From Cohnella sp. AR92 (lineage in GTDB: Bacteria > Bacillota > Bacilli > Paenibacillales > Paenibacillaceae): a stretch of DNA of 64,000 nucleotides. A program made the position numbers and the translations under genes. The stretch spans positions 1 through 64,000 of the forward strand of contig NZ_RZJR01000019.1 in the NCBI RefSeq assembly GCF_003990975.1, written 5' to 3'. The notes under the pieces were generated by a model, which saw nothing but the letters and a program-made list of their open reading frames with translations, did no database searches and had not been told where the DNA came from. Below, in pieces: positions 17,555 to 26,326 of this stretch. The first letter of the stretch is position 1. Every line of letters starts with the position of its first letter.

Positions 17555-18880
17555 ATGGCGAGAAAACAACTGAAGTTCGGAGCGATCATTCACGGCGTCG
17601 GAGGCAACATCTCGGCTTGGAGGCATCCGGAGGTGCTGACGGACGCAAGCGTAAACTTTAACTTCTACAAGAGTCAGGCTCAGAAGGCGGAGGAAGGCAA
17701 GTTCGACCTGGTGTTTATCGCGGACGGTTTATACATCAACGAGAAGTCGATTCCCCACTTCTTGAACCGGTTCGAGCCGCTGACGATCCTCTCGGCGCTT
17801 GCCGCCGTCACGAGCAAGATCGGGCTGGTCGGCACGCTGTCCACTTCGTACAGCGAGCCGTTCACGGTCGCCCGCCAATTCGGCTCGCTCGACCATATCA
17901 GCGGCGGCCGCGCCGGCTGGAACGTCGTGACCTCGCCGCTGGAGGGCTCGGCGCTGAACTACGGCAAAGACCGACATCCGACTCACGACGAGCGCTATCA
18001 GATCGCGGAGGAATATTTGGACGTGACGCGCGGATTGTGGGACTCTTGGGAGGACGACGCGTTCGTCCGGGACAAGGAGAGCGGCGTGTTCTTCGACCCG
18101 TCTAAGCTTCACACCTTGAATCATAAAGGCAAATTTTTCTCCGTTCAGGGACCGCTGAACATTGCCCGTTCCAAGCAAGGCCACCCGGTCATCTTCCAGG
18201 CAGGCTCTTCGGAGAGCGGGAAGAACCTTGCGGCGAAGGGAGCGGATGCGGTGTTCACCGGCCCGGAGACCCTGGAAGAGGCTAAGGCCTTCTATCAGGA
18301 CGTCAAGCGCCGGACAGTCGAGCAAGGCCGATCCGCGGACGATATCGTTATCCTGCCCGGCATCGGGCCGATAATCGGCAAGACGGAGGAAGAAGCGGAG
18401 CGCAAGTACCAAGAGATCGCGAGCCTCGTCTCGATCGAGAACGCGCTGAATTACCTCGGGCGCTTCTTCGACCACTTCGACTTCTCGCAATTCCCGCTGG
18501 ATGAGCCGTTCCCGGACATCGGGGACATCGGCAGCAACAGCTTCCGAAGCGGCACGGACAAGATAAAGAAGCAGGCGAAGGAGCAAGGGCTTACGCTCCG
18601 CCAGGTCGCTCTGCAGAGCGCGACGCCGCGAGGCGAATTCTTCGGAACCCCGGAGCAGGTCGCGGACCGGATCCAGCTGTGGCATGAAGAAGGAGCGGCG
18701 GACGGCTTCATCATTCATTCCAATATCCCCAGCGGGCTGAAGGATTTCGTCGAGCTGGTCGTGCCGATTCTGCAGGAGCGCGGAATTTACCGCACGGAGT
18801 ACGAAGCGGACACGCTGCGGGGCAACCTGGGCATTCCGATTCCCGAGAATCGCTATGCGCTGGAGAAGGTTCGCGGTTAA
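17555..18880 (+). CDS. FMN-dependent monooxygenase, NtaA/SnaA/DszA family (YtnJ/ScmK type)
   Basis: 441 residues, the usual length of NtaA/DszA enzymes. Blocks: [87 protein letters not shown], and a C-terminal LRQVALQ...[13 protein letters not shown]. Such two-component enzymes use FMNH2 from a partner reductase; YxeK in B. subtilis (YtnJ is its homologue) breaks down N-acetyl-S-(2-succino)cysteine. It is the last gene of the operon, followed by a hairpin. The reductase must come from elsewhere. Confidence 0.88.
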   Translation: MARKQLKFGAIIHGVGGNISAWRHPEVLTDASVNFNFYKSQAQKAEEGKFDLVFIADGLYINEKSIPHFLNRFEPLTILSALAAVTSKIGLVGTLSTSYSEPFTVARQFGSLDHISGGRAGWNVVTSPLEGSALNYGKDRHPTHDERYQIAEEYLDVTRGLWDSWEDDAFVRDKESGVFFDPSKLHTLNHKGKFFSVQGPLNIARSKQGHPVIFQAGSSESGKNLAAKGADAVFTGPETLEEAKAFYQDVKRRTVEQGRSADDIVILPGIGPIIGKTEEEAERKYQEIASLVSIENALNYLGRFFDHFDFSQFPLDEPFPDIGDIGSNSFRSGTDKIKKQAKEQGLTLRQVALQSATPRGEFFGTPEQVADRIQLWHEEGAADGFIIHSNIPSGLKDFVELVVPILQERGIYRTEYEADTLRGNLGIPIPENRYALEKVRG

Positions 18881-18908
18881 TTCCCTCTATCCCTCCGCCT
18901 ACAATCCG

Positions 18909-18961
18909 AAAAGTCGACTCTTTTCCTCTCAAGCTGGGGAACGGACTCGGCTTTTTTTTCG
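18909..18961 (+). terminator. Imperfect terminator after the sulfur operon
   Basis: AAAAGTCGACTC pairs with GACTCGGCTTTT (one G-T pair, one mismatch) around a 20-nt loop and runs into eight T. Confidence 0.6.
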
Positions 18962-19035
18962 CCAATTCGGGATCGTTCGAGGTTAACTCTGTATAATAGG
19001 GAATAGACAAAGAGAGTTGAAGGAGAGAAACCTGC

Positions 19036-19503
19036 ATGTCCAATAGAACGTTGTCGCCCTTGATCGAGAAGCTTGATCTGCAGCCGCACATAGAGGGCGG
19101 TTGGTTCCGCGAAATCTGGAAGTCTTCGTTCGAGATTCCTCATGAGGTGCTTGGAGCAGCCTACTCGGGAGCGCGGGCATCGGCGAGCTCGGTGTATTTC
19201 CTGCTTCATCCGGGCGAGGTGTCGGCTTGGCACAAGGTGCTGTCGGACGAGCTGTGGCTTTATCATTCGGGCGGTCCGCTGCTGCTAACGTTTGGCGGAA
19301 AAGGCGAAAACCCGGCGGAAGAGGAAAAGCTGGTTCTCGGCATGGATCTGGAGAAGGGGCAGCAGCCTCAAGCTTTGGTGCCCGCGGGAGCGTGGCAGAC
19401 GGCAACCCCTCTCGGTGACGAGCCGGTGTTTGTATCGTGCATCGTGGCTCCGGCTTTCCATTACGATGATTTCACGCTGATCGATTCCAAGGACAAAGAG
19501 TAA
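19036..19503 (+). CDS. Cupin_5 / DUF985 family protein
   Basis: 155 residues, single RmlC-like cupin of the DUF985 family. Diagnostic pieces: LIEKLDLQPHIEGGWFREIW, SSVYFLLHPGEVSAWHKVLSDELWLYHSGGP and the end VPAGAWQTA...SCIVAPAFHYDDFTLI. His and Glu in the first cupin motif could bind metal. Members are linked by structure to nucleotide-sugar epimerase-like cupins but the reaction is not known. GAAGGAGAG precedes the ATG. It stands alone. Confidence 0.82.
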   Translation: MSNRTLSPLIEKLDLQPHIEGGWFREIWKSSFEIPHEVLGAAYSGARASASSVYFLLHPGEVSAWHKVLSDELWLYHSGGPLLLTFGGKGENPAEEEKLVLGMDLEKGQQPQALVPAGAWQTATPLGDEPVFVSCIVAPAFHYDDFTLIDSKDKE

Positions 19504-19956
19504 GATTCGCGAGGCCGGGCGGAGAGAAGCGAGGATCCTGCCCGGCTTTTGGTTGGGTTAGGACTATTTTGATGGGATATTGAACCCCTTACCGTTCCGA
19601 AGTTTTTTATCTGGGCGAAATTAAACGATTAGATTATTGGTTAAATCAACGAAAGCCTAGCAAGTCATGGCGTGGAAAGACGTGTAAGAGAGTACAGGCT
19701 AAAAGCCGCTTCCCGGTCGGACGAATCTCCCGCCGGGGAGCGGTTTGTTTCATGTAGGGGATATACGGGCCCCGCGCCGCGAATACCGATAAATTCGGTA
19801 TTCAGAGGGCAAGCGGTGTGTTCGAAGCACGTCCGCAAGGAGCTTTCACATTACGCAACAACCCCAACAACAACCCAGGCATCAGTCCCCGGCAACACCC
19901 CCAAAATGTCCTTGCATTCGAATTGTTAAGAATGATATAACAAAATTAATATATAA
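19504..19956. other. Gene-free 450-bp stretch with two hairpins
   Basis: No credible gene. A 12-bp G-T-containing stem at about 19699-19748 is followed by TTTGTTT and may terminate the cupin transcript. A perfect 9-bp palindrome (GAATACCGA, loop TAAAT, TCGGTATTC) lies at 19781-19803. The last 40 bases are AT-rich and lead to the LacI operator. I see no known riboswitch fold. Confidence 0.4.
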
Positions 19957-19957
19957 C

Positions 19958-19967
19958 TAAACGTTTA
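19958..19967. promoter_or_regulatory. LacI-type operator (TAAACGTTTA)
   Basis: A perfect 10-bp palindrome centred on CG, the normal core of LacI/GalR-family operators, 22 nt before the LacI-family start codon. Autoregulation and control of the downstream dehydrogenase are likely. Confidence 0.6.
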
Positions 19968-19989
19968 ACGGGGCGGAGGCGGGCTGCGG

Positions 19990-21054
19990 ATGGGCAGGGT
20001 CGGAATCAAAGATATCGCCGCCAGGGCGAATGTGTCTACGGCGACTGTCTCGTATGTGCTTAACGGCACTCGCAACGTGAAGCCGACGACCAAGGAACGG
20101 GTGCTGCGCGTGATCGAGGAGCTGAACTTCAAGCCCAACTCGATCGCCCAGAGCTTGAAGAACCGTCGCACCGATACGATCGGCGTCATCGCGGAGGACG
20201 TGACCGTATTCAACGTGCCGGAGATCATCGATGGTATCAACGACTTCGCGGACCGGCACGACCTTCATATTCTGTTGACGAACCTGCGGCTGGACAAACG
20301 GATCGGCAAGAAGTTCGATCGGGTCGAGAGCTATGCCCGTTACGTCGAGAACGCCGTCTCCGATCTGCAAGGCAAGCAGGTGGAAGGGATCGTCTACATC
20401 GGAGTACACCCTCGCGATCTATCCGGAACGATCGACACCCATGGCAAGCCTATCGTTTATACGTACTGTTACTCGCAAGATGAGATCACGATTCAATACG
20501 ACGACGAACAGGCCTTCTACGACGCGACGGCTTATCTCGTGAATCAGGGCCACTCCAAGATCGCCGTCATCAGCGGGATCCTCGATTCGCTGCCTTCCCG
20601 AATGAGATTCAACGGCTACTACAAAGCGGCGAACGAGTACGGGCTGCCCTCTAACCCCCAATGGATTCGAATGGGAGATTGGGAGGCCGAATCGGGCTTT
20701 CGCCTGACGCAAGAGCTTCTGGCCTTGGAGGACCCGCCGACCGCCATACTGGCGATGAACGACGTGATGGCCGCAGGCGTTCTGCGCGCCGCTTCGGAGG
20801 CGGGAGTATCCGTTCCGCAGCAGCTGTCCGTTATCGGCTTCGACAACCGCGAATTCAGCGAATACCTGACTCCGCGTCTGACGACCTTGGAGCTGCCTCT
20901 GCACGAGATGGGCTATCGGGCGATGGAGTCGCTGGCGAAGATCATTCGGGGGGAAGAAGTCGAACGCAAGCTGAGTCCCGCCTGCCGAATCATCTTGAGG
21001 GAATCGGTTGCGCCTCCGAGAGAGGCAGCGTTTACGAATGGAATATTTATATAA
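19990..21054 (+). CDS. LacI-family transcriptional regulator
   Basis: 354 residues. HTH at 5-25 (IKDIAARANVSTATVSYVLN) with hinge helix KNRRTDTIGV near 52-62, then a periplasmic-binding-type sugar domain (TAILAMNDVMAAGVLRAASE, VIGFDNREFSEYLTPRLTTL). A sugar or sugar phosphate is the expected effector. An operator-like palindrome sits upstream and the glycerol-1-phosphate dehydrogenase gene follows after 20 nt, so it probably controls that gene. GGGGCGGAGGCGG lies in front of the ATG. Confidence 0.9.
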   Translation: MGRVGIKDIAARANVSTATVSYVLNGTRNVKPTTKERVLRVIEELNFKPNSIAQSLKNRRTDTIGVIAEDVTVFNVPEIIDGINDFADRHDLHILLTNLRLDKRIGKKFDRVESYARYVENAVSDLQGKQVEGIVYIGVHPRDLSGTIDTHGKPIVYTYCYSQDEITIQYDDEQAFYDATAYLVNQGHSKIAVISGILDSLPSRMRFNGYYKAANEYGLPSNPQWIRMGDWEAESGFRLTQELLALEDPPTAILAMNDVMAAGVLRAASEAGVSVPQQLSVIGFDNREFSEYLTPRLTTLELPLHEMGYRAMESLAKIIRGEEVERKLSPACRIILRESVAPPREAAFTNGIFI

Positions 21055-21074
21055 ATAGAGAGGGAGAGTTACGT

Positions 21075-22241
21075 ATGAGTGACATTATGGTGAAGGTACG
21101 GGAAGCGGCTGCGCAAATGCCGGGAGTCGATCGAGCGTCGCTGGAGATCGATACCGTAAGAATAGAAGAGGGAGCTCTGCGACAAGCGGCTCCTTACTTG
21201 CGCAAGAAAGGCTATGCCAGAATCGGGCTGGTCGCCGACCGGACGACCTACGAGATCGCGGGCAAATCACTGGAAGCGGACATCGCTCTTGCCGGAATCC
21301 AGGTTCAGACGATTCTTATCTCGCCTAACGCGCAAGGGGACGTGATCGCTGACGAAGCATCGCTCGTTCAATGCATTCTTGACGCCAAGAGGTTCGGCGC
21401 GGAGGCTCTCCTCGCCGTCGGCTCGGGAACGCTTCATGATATCACGCGCTTCACCGCATACGGAATCTCCATTCCGTTTATCTCGGTGCCGACCGCTCCA
21501 TCGGTGGACGGCTTCAACTCAGTCGGCGCTCCGCTCATTCTGAGGGGAGAGAAGACGACGATCCAGACGATCGGTCCGTCCGCGATTTTCGCCGATCTGG
21601 ACATCCTGACCAAAGCGCCTTCGGAGCTTGTGGCGGCTGGCTTCGGAGACATGCTGGGCAAATACACTTCCTTGTTCGATTGGAGCTTCGGGAGAGCGGC
21701 GGCCGGCGAGATTTATTCCGAGGCCGTTGCGGAGATGACCCGCGGGGCGCTGCAGAAGTGCGTCGATCAGGTCGAGGAGATTGCGGCCCGCACTTCGAAG
21801 GGGATCCGGATTCTGACGGAAGCGCTGGTGGAATCCGGCTTCGCCATGCTTCTGCTCGGGCAATCCCATCCGGCTTCGGGAGCGGAGCATCACCTCTCGC
21901 ATTATTGGGAGATGGAGTTCCTGCGCACCGGGCGGAAGCAAATCCTGCATGGAGCCAAGGTAGGTGTCGCGTGCGCGGTCATAGCGAAGTTATACCGCCG
22001 GTTGGCCGAGCAAGGAGAGTTGCCTGCGGTTCCGGCAGACCGGCAGAATATCGTTCGCGATGAGCTGGCTCGCATTCCGGACGCGGACAAGCTCAAGGAG
22101 TGGCTGCGCAAGGTTGGCGGTCCAACCGAGACGGAGAACCTTGGAGTTAGCGAGGAGCTGCTGGAGAGAAGCTTGAAGGAGGCCCACCGCATTCGGATGA
22201 ATCGCTTCACGCTCCTGAGAGCGTATAACGAGAATCGATAA
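21075..22241 (+). CDS. sn-Glycerol-1-phosphate dehydrogenase (AraM/EgsA type)
   Basis: 388 residues, close to B. subtilis AraM/EgsA (394). Iron-alcohol-dehydrogenase-like fold with nucleotide loop LLAVGSGTLHDITRFTAY, substrate loop FISVPTAPSVDGFNSVGAPL, and metal-binding residues in ADLDILTKAPSELVAAGFGDMLGKYTS plus SGAEHHLSHYWE. The enzyme reduces DHAP to glycerol-1-phosphate, the archaeal-type enantiomer, which in Bacillus feeds heptaprenylglyceryl phosphate (PcrB). In Bacillus araM lies in the arabinose operon; here it is paired with its own LacI regulator. ATG at 21075 follows AGGGAGAG. Confidence 0.85.
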   Translation: MSDIMVKVREAAAQMPGVDRASLEIDTVRIEEGALRQAAPYLRKKGYARIGLVADRTTYEIAGKSLEADIALAGIQVQTILISPNAQGDVIADEASLVQCILDAKRFGAEALLAVGSGTLHDITRFTAYGISIPFISVPTAPSVDGFNSVGAPLILRGEKTTIQTIGPSAIFADLDILTKAPSELVAAGFGDMLGKYTSLFDWSFGRAAAGEIYSEAVAEMTRGALQKCVDQVEEIAARTSKGIRILTEALVESGFAMLLLGQSHPASGAEHHLSHYWEMEFLRTGRKQILHGAKVGVACAVIAKLYRRLAEQGELPAVPADRQNIVRDELARIPDADKLKEWLRKVGGPTETENLGVSEELLERSLKEAHRIRMNRFTLLRAYNENR

Positions 22242-22259
22242 ATGCAGCGAATAGGTCAG

Positions 22260-22302
22260 GCGGACGCCCGTGCGGATGGATACGGAGGAGCACGGCGTCC
22301 GC
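22260..22302. terminator. Strong GC hairpin after the dehydrogenase gene
   Basis: GCGGACGCCCGTGC pairs with GCACGGCGTCCGC (one bulged C) around a 16-nt loop. No T run follows, so it may stabilise mRNA ends rather than terminate alone. Confidence 0.4.
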
Positions 22303-22383
22303 TAAAGTCCGCGAAGGATAAGCCTCATTAGCCAAATATAAGGATTCATACAGCCCCCTAGGCTCCAATGCTTTAGTCCTATG

Positions 22384-22590
22384 TTACTTCAGAATAAACA
22401 ATTCTTCGACGGGAAGACCAAGAGCTCTTGCCATCTTAATGGCTAATACTGTACTAGGTATGAACTTGCCATTTTCAATCGTATTAACCGTCTTTCTGGT
22501 GACTCCAATCAATTCTGCTAACTGTTCTTGTGTCAATTTCATTTTGGCTCGCTGCACTTTAATCGTATTTTCAAGAACATCTTCACTCAT
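22384..22590 (-). CDS. Small Cro/C1-type HTH regulator
   Basis: 68 residues, essentially one HTH: RAKMKLTQEQLAELIGVTRKTVNTIENG, then FIPSTVLAIKMARALGLPVEELFIL, the YgzD/YozG-like form common next to small membrane proteins in Firmicutes. Its start overlaps the end of the upstream membrane-protein gene by 8 bases, so they are co-translated. The pair is AT-richer than the surroundings. Targets unknown. Confidence 0.82.
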   Translation of the reverse strand: MSEDVLENTIKVQRAKMKLTQEQLAELIGVTRKTVNTIENGKFIPSTVLAIKMARALGLPVEELFILK

Positions 22591-23077
22591 CGCTCAGAAC
22601 CTCATTTTTGTCAAGAATTAAGTAACTCACTTGGGGACAAATGACGCCGACGATAAGCAATATGTGTAAAACAACTTGGATATTTACTGTAACATACAAG
22701 CTAAGCGCGAATAAAATCCCAACTGATCCCAGAATAGCCCAGAAGCCTATTCTAAAGCTCTTAAGTCGAATCATTTGGTAGTACTCATTATTTAATGAAA
22801 TGGCCAGAGAGCGTTTCTTTTGAATGAGGAACGATGAAAGGACAATCTTTATGAGGTAATAAGCCCAGACAATTCCACTAATAATAGAAATAAAAGTAAT
22901 GAAGCCCGTGATGAAATTGTTGATATCTAATTGAAAATACCGAGTCAAATACGTAAGTTGCCATAATGCAAAACTTACCAAGCTTCTTTTGATAAATCGT
23001 ATCCTTTTCTCTTCTAGCTGAGTTGTTTCGGATGCCAATTCGATCTCCTCCTCATCAATGTAACCTACGCTACTCAT
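22583..23077 (-). CDS. Membrane protein of unknown function, paired with HTH regulator
   Basis: 164 residues with four hydrophobic segments (about 32-48, 56-80, 112-132 and 136-156) and short charged loops. The N-terminal 25 residues are acidic and cytoplasmic. Similar short four-helix proteins sit before small HTH regulators in many Bacillota (DUF3796/DUF2178-like), possibly anchoring or sequestering the regulator. Ribosome binding site is weak. Lower GC than its neighbours suggests acquisition. Confidence 0.65.
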   Translation of the reverse strand: MSSVGYIDEEEIELASETTQLEEKRIRFIKRSLVSFALWQLTYLTRYFQLDINNFITGFITFISIISGIVWAYYLIKIVLSSFLIQKKRSLAISLNNEYYQMIRLKSFRIGFWAILGSVGILFALSLYVTVNIQVVLHILLIVGVICPQVSYLILDKNEVLSDE

Positions 23078-23220
23078 AATATCACGTTTGTGTTACAAAG
23101 AAAAGGGATATAAGTAAAAAATGGAATATTATCTTCACTTTGGATCAAGTCTTGGAGAACAGAAATGGGAAGTTGGTGTAGTTGTATCTCGTTTGTGTGC
23201 GTTTGACTTATCCCGGATCC

Positions 23221-24153
23221 CTAGCCGGATTTGTCCTGGAGCTTAAGCTTGAACTGCTTCGGAGAGCAGTCGTTGTACCGCCGGAACATTTCGTAGAAGT
23301 GGCCGATGTTCGTGAAGCCGACCGATTCGGCGATCTCGGCGATGCTTAGGTGCTCGCAAGTGAGCAGAAGCTGCTCCGCTTTCTTGATCCGCTTGAGGAC
23401 GACGAAGTCGGTGAACGACATGCCCACGCCCTTCTTGAACGTCTTGATAAAATGCGTATAGCTCATATTGACCAGCTTGCTGGCGTCGGCGACCGAGATC
23501 CTCTCGTCCAGTCTCTCCTCCACATAAGTCAGAGCGGGCTGAAGCCGCGTCAGCAAGCTGTTGTTGTTATAGTGAAGCTGCTGCCTGTGGTCGTTCCGAA
23601 GGAGCTGCAGCAGCATGCTCTTGATCGCGGAGGAGACGGCGAGCTCGTAACCGACCTTGCTCTCGTTCATCTCGACGTAAATTTCCCGGATCAGCTCCGC
23701 CATTCTCAGGCGAACGTCCTCCTTCTCCCGGAAAATATAATTCACCGAGCTAAGAGGCCGGATCACCTCGGAGAAGTGCTGCATGCTGTTTAGCGTGCTC
23801 GGATCCCAATATTTGCGCAGGTCGATCTGAAAAACGATATAGCTCATGCTGCCGTCGTTCGTCTGGAGAGTCGTGTGAGGCTCCGAAGAACCGAACAAGG
23901 CGATATCTCCGGGTTGAAGAGAGATTCTCTCCTCCTTGCAGAAGACGGTAAGTTCCCCCTTCAGGACCAGAAGAAATTCGACTTCCTCATGGTAGTGCCA
24001 GCCGGAGTAGCGGGATTGCTGCCAGTTCTGCTCCAGGCGGATTCGGGTCTCATCGGATGCCCGGTTCTGCGCCCCTTCGTCAATCTGCCAGATGCGGATC
24101 GCGAGGAATGGATTCTGATAGACAACGTGCTCGTAGAACATATCTGGATGCAT
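23221..24153 (-). CDS. AraC-family regulator with cupin sensor
   Basis: 310 residues. N-terminal cupin (SGWHYHEEVEFLLVLKGELT, ISLQPGDIALFGSSEPHTTL) for ligand sensing, then two HTH motifs at the C-terminus (RISVADASKLVNMSYTHFIK and LSIAEIAESVGFTNIGHFYE with RRYNDCSPKQF). ATG at 24153 is favoured over TTG 24162, because AAGGAGAG then has normal spacing. It is divergent from the ThuA-like gene, which it probably controls in response to a sugar. Confidence 0.85.
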   Translation of the reverse strand: MHPDMFYEHVVYQNPFLAIRIWQIDEGAQNRASDETRIRLEQNWQQSRYSGWHYHEEVEFLLVLKGELTVFCKEERISLQPGDIALFGSSEPHTTLQTNDGSMSYIVFQIDLRKYWDPSTLNSMQHFSEVIRPLSSVNYIFREKEDVRLRMAELIREIYVEMNESKVGYELAVSSAIKSMLLQLLRNDHRQQLHYNNNSLLTRLQPALTYVEERLDERISVADASKLVNMSYTHFIKTFKKGVGMSFTDFVVLKRIKKAEQLLLTCEHLSIAEIAESVGFTNIGHFYEMFRRYNDCSPKQFKLKLQDKSG

Positions 24154-24266
24154 GCGGCTCAACTCTCCTTATCGGTGGCATTACACAGAATAACGTAAGA
24201 TAAGAGTAGCATATAACTTGCCTTGAGAATAGCCGATGGCAGAATACCGGAGAAAAAGAATCGATT

Positions 24267-24282
24267 TTGTAATCGTTTGCTT
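24267..24282 (+). promoter_or_regulatory. Weak operator-like site in the AraC/ThuA divergent region
   Basis: TTGTAATCGTTTGCTT fits the 16-base cre consensus at 13 positions and lies about 10 nt before a TACAAT -10-like box (24295-24300). It could be a degenerate cre or a LacI-family site. Confidence 0.3.
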
Positions 24283-24335
24283 CTGCGTCATATCCTACAA
24301 TGGGAGGCAGAAAGCACAGAGGAGAGGTGCAGCGT

Positions 24336-25064
24336 ATGAGCGCGAAAGTGAACGTTACGATCTGGAATGAATATCGTCATGAGAAGACGAACGAGAAGGT
24401 TGCATCCGTGTACCCGAACGGGATGCATGCGGCGATCGCCGAAGGGCTGGAGGTTGACGGCAAGCTTCGGACGGCTACGCTGGACGAGCCCGAACATGGC
24501 CTGACGGCCGAGGTGCTTAACGATACGGACGTCCTCATCTGGTGGGGACATATGGCGCATGGAGAAGTGGCGGACGAGATCGTCGAGCGGGTGCATCAGC
24601 GCGTGCTTCAAGGCATGGGGCTGATCGTGCTGCACTCGGGCCATTTCTCGAAAATATTCAAAAAGCTCATGGGGACGTCGTGCGACTTGAAGTGGCGGGA
24701 GGCGGACGAGAAGGAGCGCATCTGGGTCGTCAACCCGGCTCATCCGATCGCGGACGGCATCGGGGAGTACATCGAGCTTCCTCAGGAAGAGATGTACGGC
24801 GAACACTTCGATATTCCCCAGCCGGACGAGCTCGTGATGGTCAGCTGGTTCGAAGGCGGAGAGGTGTTCCGCAGCGGCGTCTGCTATGCACGCGGCGCGG
24901 GCAAGATCTTCTACTTCCGTCCCGGGCACGAGACGTACCCGACGTATTACAACACGCAGGTTCGCCGGGTCATCAGCAACGCCGTAAAGTGGGCCGCTCC
25001 CGTCAAACGAGAACAGCCGCGCTATGGCAACGCTCAACCGCTTGAAGAGATCAAAGCTAAGTAA
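24336..25064 (+). CDS. ThuA-like domain protein (trehalose utilisation family)
   Basis: 242 residues, ThuA-like glutamine-amidotransferase-related fold: [61 protein letters not shown] and [17 protein letters not shown] are the family blocks. Relatives are tied to trehalose, sucrose or 3-keto-sugar metabolism. The ATG at 24336 follows GGAGAGGTG. Its divergent AraC-cupin partner is the usual arrangement. Exact reaction unknown. Confidence 0.85.
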   Translation: MSAKVNVTIWNEYRHEKTNEKVASVYPNGMHAAIAEGLEVDGKLRTATLDEPEHGLTAEVLNDTDVLIWWGHMAHGEVADEIVERVHQRVLQGMGLIVLHSGHFSKIFKKLMGTSCDLKWREADEKERIWVVNPAHPIADGIGEYIELPQEEMYGEHFDIPQPDELVMVSWFEGGEVFRSGVCYARGAGKIFYFRPGHETYPTYYNTQVRRVISNAVKWAAPVKREQPRYGNAQPLEEIKAK

Positions 25065-25081
25065 AAAGCAGCATAGGAAGG

Positions 25082-25111
25082 ACCGTAGCTTAGGCTACGG
25101 TTCTTTTTTTT
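25082..25111 (+). terminator. Terminator after the ThuA-like gene
   Basis: ACCGTAGC pairs with GCTACGGT, then TCTTTTTTTT. Starts about 17 nt after the stop. Confidence 0.88.
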
Positions 25112-25119
25112 GCACTATA

Positions 25120-25181
25120 TTGACAATCGTTGTATCGTGTCTTAATATAATGACATACGATATATCGACCTACGATATAAA
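25120..25181 (+). promoter_or_regulatory. Promoter and PadR-type operator boxes
   Basis: TTGACA (25120-25125), exact 17-bp spacer and TAATAT (25143-25148). The spacer and downstream bases hold three related boxes: TGTATCGTGTC, TACGATATATCG and TACGATATAA. These AT-rich dyads over and after the -10 are what PadR autoregulation looks like. Confidence 0.65.
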
Positions 25182-25196
25182 TTGGAGGTGACCCGA

Positions 25197-25535
25197 ATGG
25201 AGAGATGGAAGGAGATGCTGCCTCTGACGGAGGCGTTCTATTACATCCTTGTCGCGTTATACGTGGAGCCCTCCCACGGCTACGGAATCATGCAGGAGGC
25301 CGAGAGGATGAGCAGGGGGCGAGTCAAGATCGGAGCCGGCACGCTATACACGGCTTTGAACACTTTGCTGAACAAAGGAGTCATCGAGAACTATCCGGGG
25401 CCGGAAGGGACCGACTCCCGGCGGAAGATGTACGCCATCACGGAAGACGGAAGGGCGGTCGTGAAGGCCGAGATCGAGAGATTGGAAGAGCTTCTGGAGT
25501 CAGGCAGAACAGCACTGATCAAAGGGAGGAATTAA
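25197..25535 (+). CDS. PadR-family transcriptional regulator
   Basis: 112 residues, short PadR (subfamily 2). Winged HTH: AFYYILVALYVEPSHGYGIM, GAGTLYTALNTLLNKGVIEN, DSRRKMYAITEDGRAVVKAE, followed by a short dimer helix. The ATG at 25197 has TTGGAGGTGA before it; an upstream in-frame ATG (25182) would place the start within the operator. It precedes a DUF2812 gene, a frequent pair in Bacillota in which the regulator represses the membrane protein operon until an amphipathic compound binds. Confidence 0.88.
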   Translation: MERWKEMLPLTEAFYYILVALYVEPSHGYGIMQEAERMSRGRVKIGAGTLYTALNTLLNKGVIENYPGPEGTDSRRKMYAITEDGRAVVKAEIERLEELLESGRTALIKGRN

Positions 25536-25536
25536 G

Positions 25537-26070
25537 ATGGCGGAAACGATGGAGAAGCGATACCGGCTGTCGCTCAGCTGGGAGCACGATAAGGAAGAGA
25601 ATTACTTGAACCGGCTGTCTGCCGAAGGACTTCATTTCGAGAAAATAAGCGGCTTTGTTCGTTACACGCTGAAGAGAGACCCATCGGTTCGATATACGTA
25701 CCGCCTCGATTATCAAGGCGGCTTCAATAAGAAGACGAATAATAAACAGGAGTATATCGGGCTTTTTGAGGATGCGGGGTGGGAATACGTGAGCAGCTAC
25801 GGCAACATGTGGCACTACTTCCGCAGGGAGTGGAGAGAAGGGGAGGAGCCGCAGCTGTATACGGACCGGGAGTCGATGGTCGGTTTCTATAAGCGAATCC
25901 AGTCGGTAATTCTGATTCTTTTCCTATCCAATCTGATCATCATGTCCGTCAATATTTTGAGGCCGGGACCGATCCGGATCGTTCTGCTCTTCCTTTACGC
26001 TTTTCTCTTTGCCGTTCTCGGCGTGGGATACGCGAAGCTGAACAAGAAGATCAAACAAGCGGAAGGTTGA
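25537..26070 (+). CDS. DUF2812 domain membrane protein
   Basis: 177 residues. The N-terminal DUF2812 domain (about 1-110: YRLSLSWEHDKEENYLNRLS, GFVRYTLKRDPSVRYTYRLD, EDAGWEYVSSYGNMWHYFRR) is followed by two membrane helices (about 122-140 and 146-166). It starts 1 nt after the PadR stop with AAAGGAGG inside that gene. Function is unknown; the link to PadR suggests a membrane-stress or drug response. Confidence 0.82.
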   Translation: MAETMEKRYRLSLSWEHDKEENYLNRLSAEGLHFEKISGFVRYTLKRDPSVRYTYRLDYQGGFNKKTNNKQEYIGLFEDAGWEYVSSYGNMWHYFRREWREGEEPQLYTDRESMVGFYKRIQSVILILFLSNLIIMSVNILRPGPIRIVLLFLYAFLFAVLGVGYAKLNKKIKQAEG

Positions 26071-26088
26071 TTCGCCAGCGCCCATCTT

Positions 26089-26117
26089 AAGCAGAGGAGA
26101 CTCATCCTCTGCTTTTT
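26089..26117 (+). terminator. Terminator after DUF2812
   Basis: GCAGAGGA (26091-26098) pairs with TCCTCTGC (26105-26112), loop GACTCA, then TTTTT. The 29-bp direct repeat begins at the last T. Confidence 0.85.
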
Positions 26118-26145
26118 CCATGCCCTTGCGAAGATTCCAGGAGAT
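26117..26145 (+). repeat. 29-bp direct repeat, left copy
   Basis: Identical over 29 bases (TCCATGCCCTTGCGAAGATT and the following CCAGGAGAT) to 41110-41138. Weaker likeness continues after it (pyrimidine-rich CTTTCCCC versus TTTTTCCC). The two copies bracket the whole beta-glucan locus. Confidence 0.85.
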
Positions 26146-26326
26146 CGCTTTCCCCTTTGGCCTTCCCGGCCAGGTGAGGGCGATCTTTTCTTTGTCCGTC
26201 GTGCTGCAGGGCTTGGAACTTTGTTATGAATACTAAAGATTTGGTATATAGTCCCTCTCGCGATGAATCTATACTGACATCGAGGCGGCGGAGTTTCGCC
26301 GTGCGAACAATATAGGAGGGATTGGT

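Noticed and set aside
19690-19810. Possible riboswitch between cupin and LacI genes
   Set aside because: Two hairpins are present but no conserved riboswitch core could be matched, and the second is far from the LacI start.
19672-19929. 85-codon frame before the LacI gene
   Set aside because: No ribosome site, runs through two hairpins, and has no protein-like composition.
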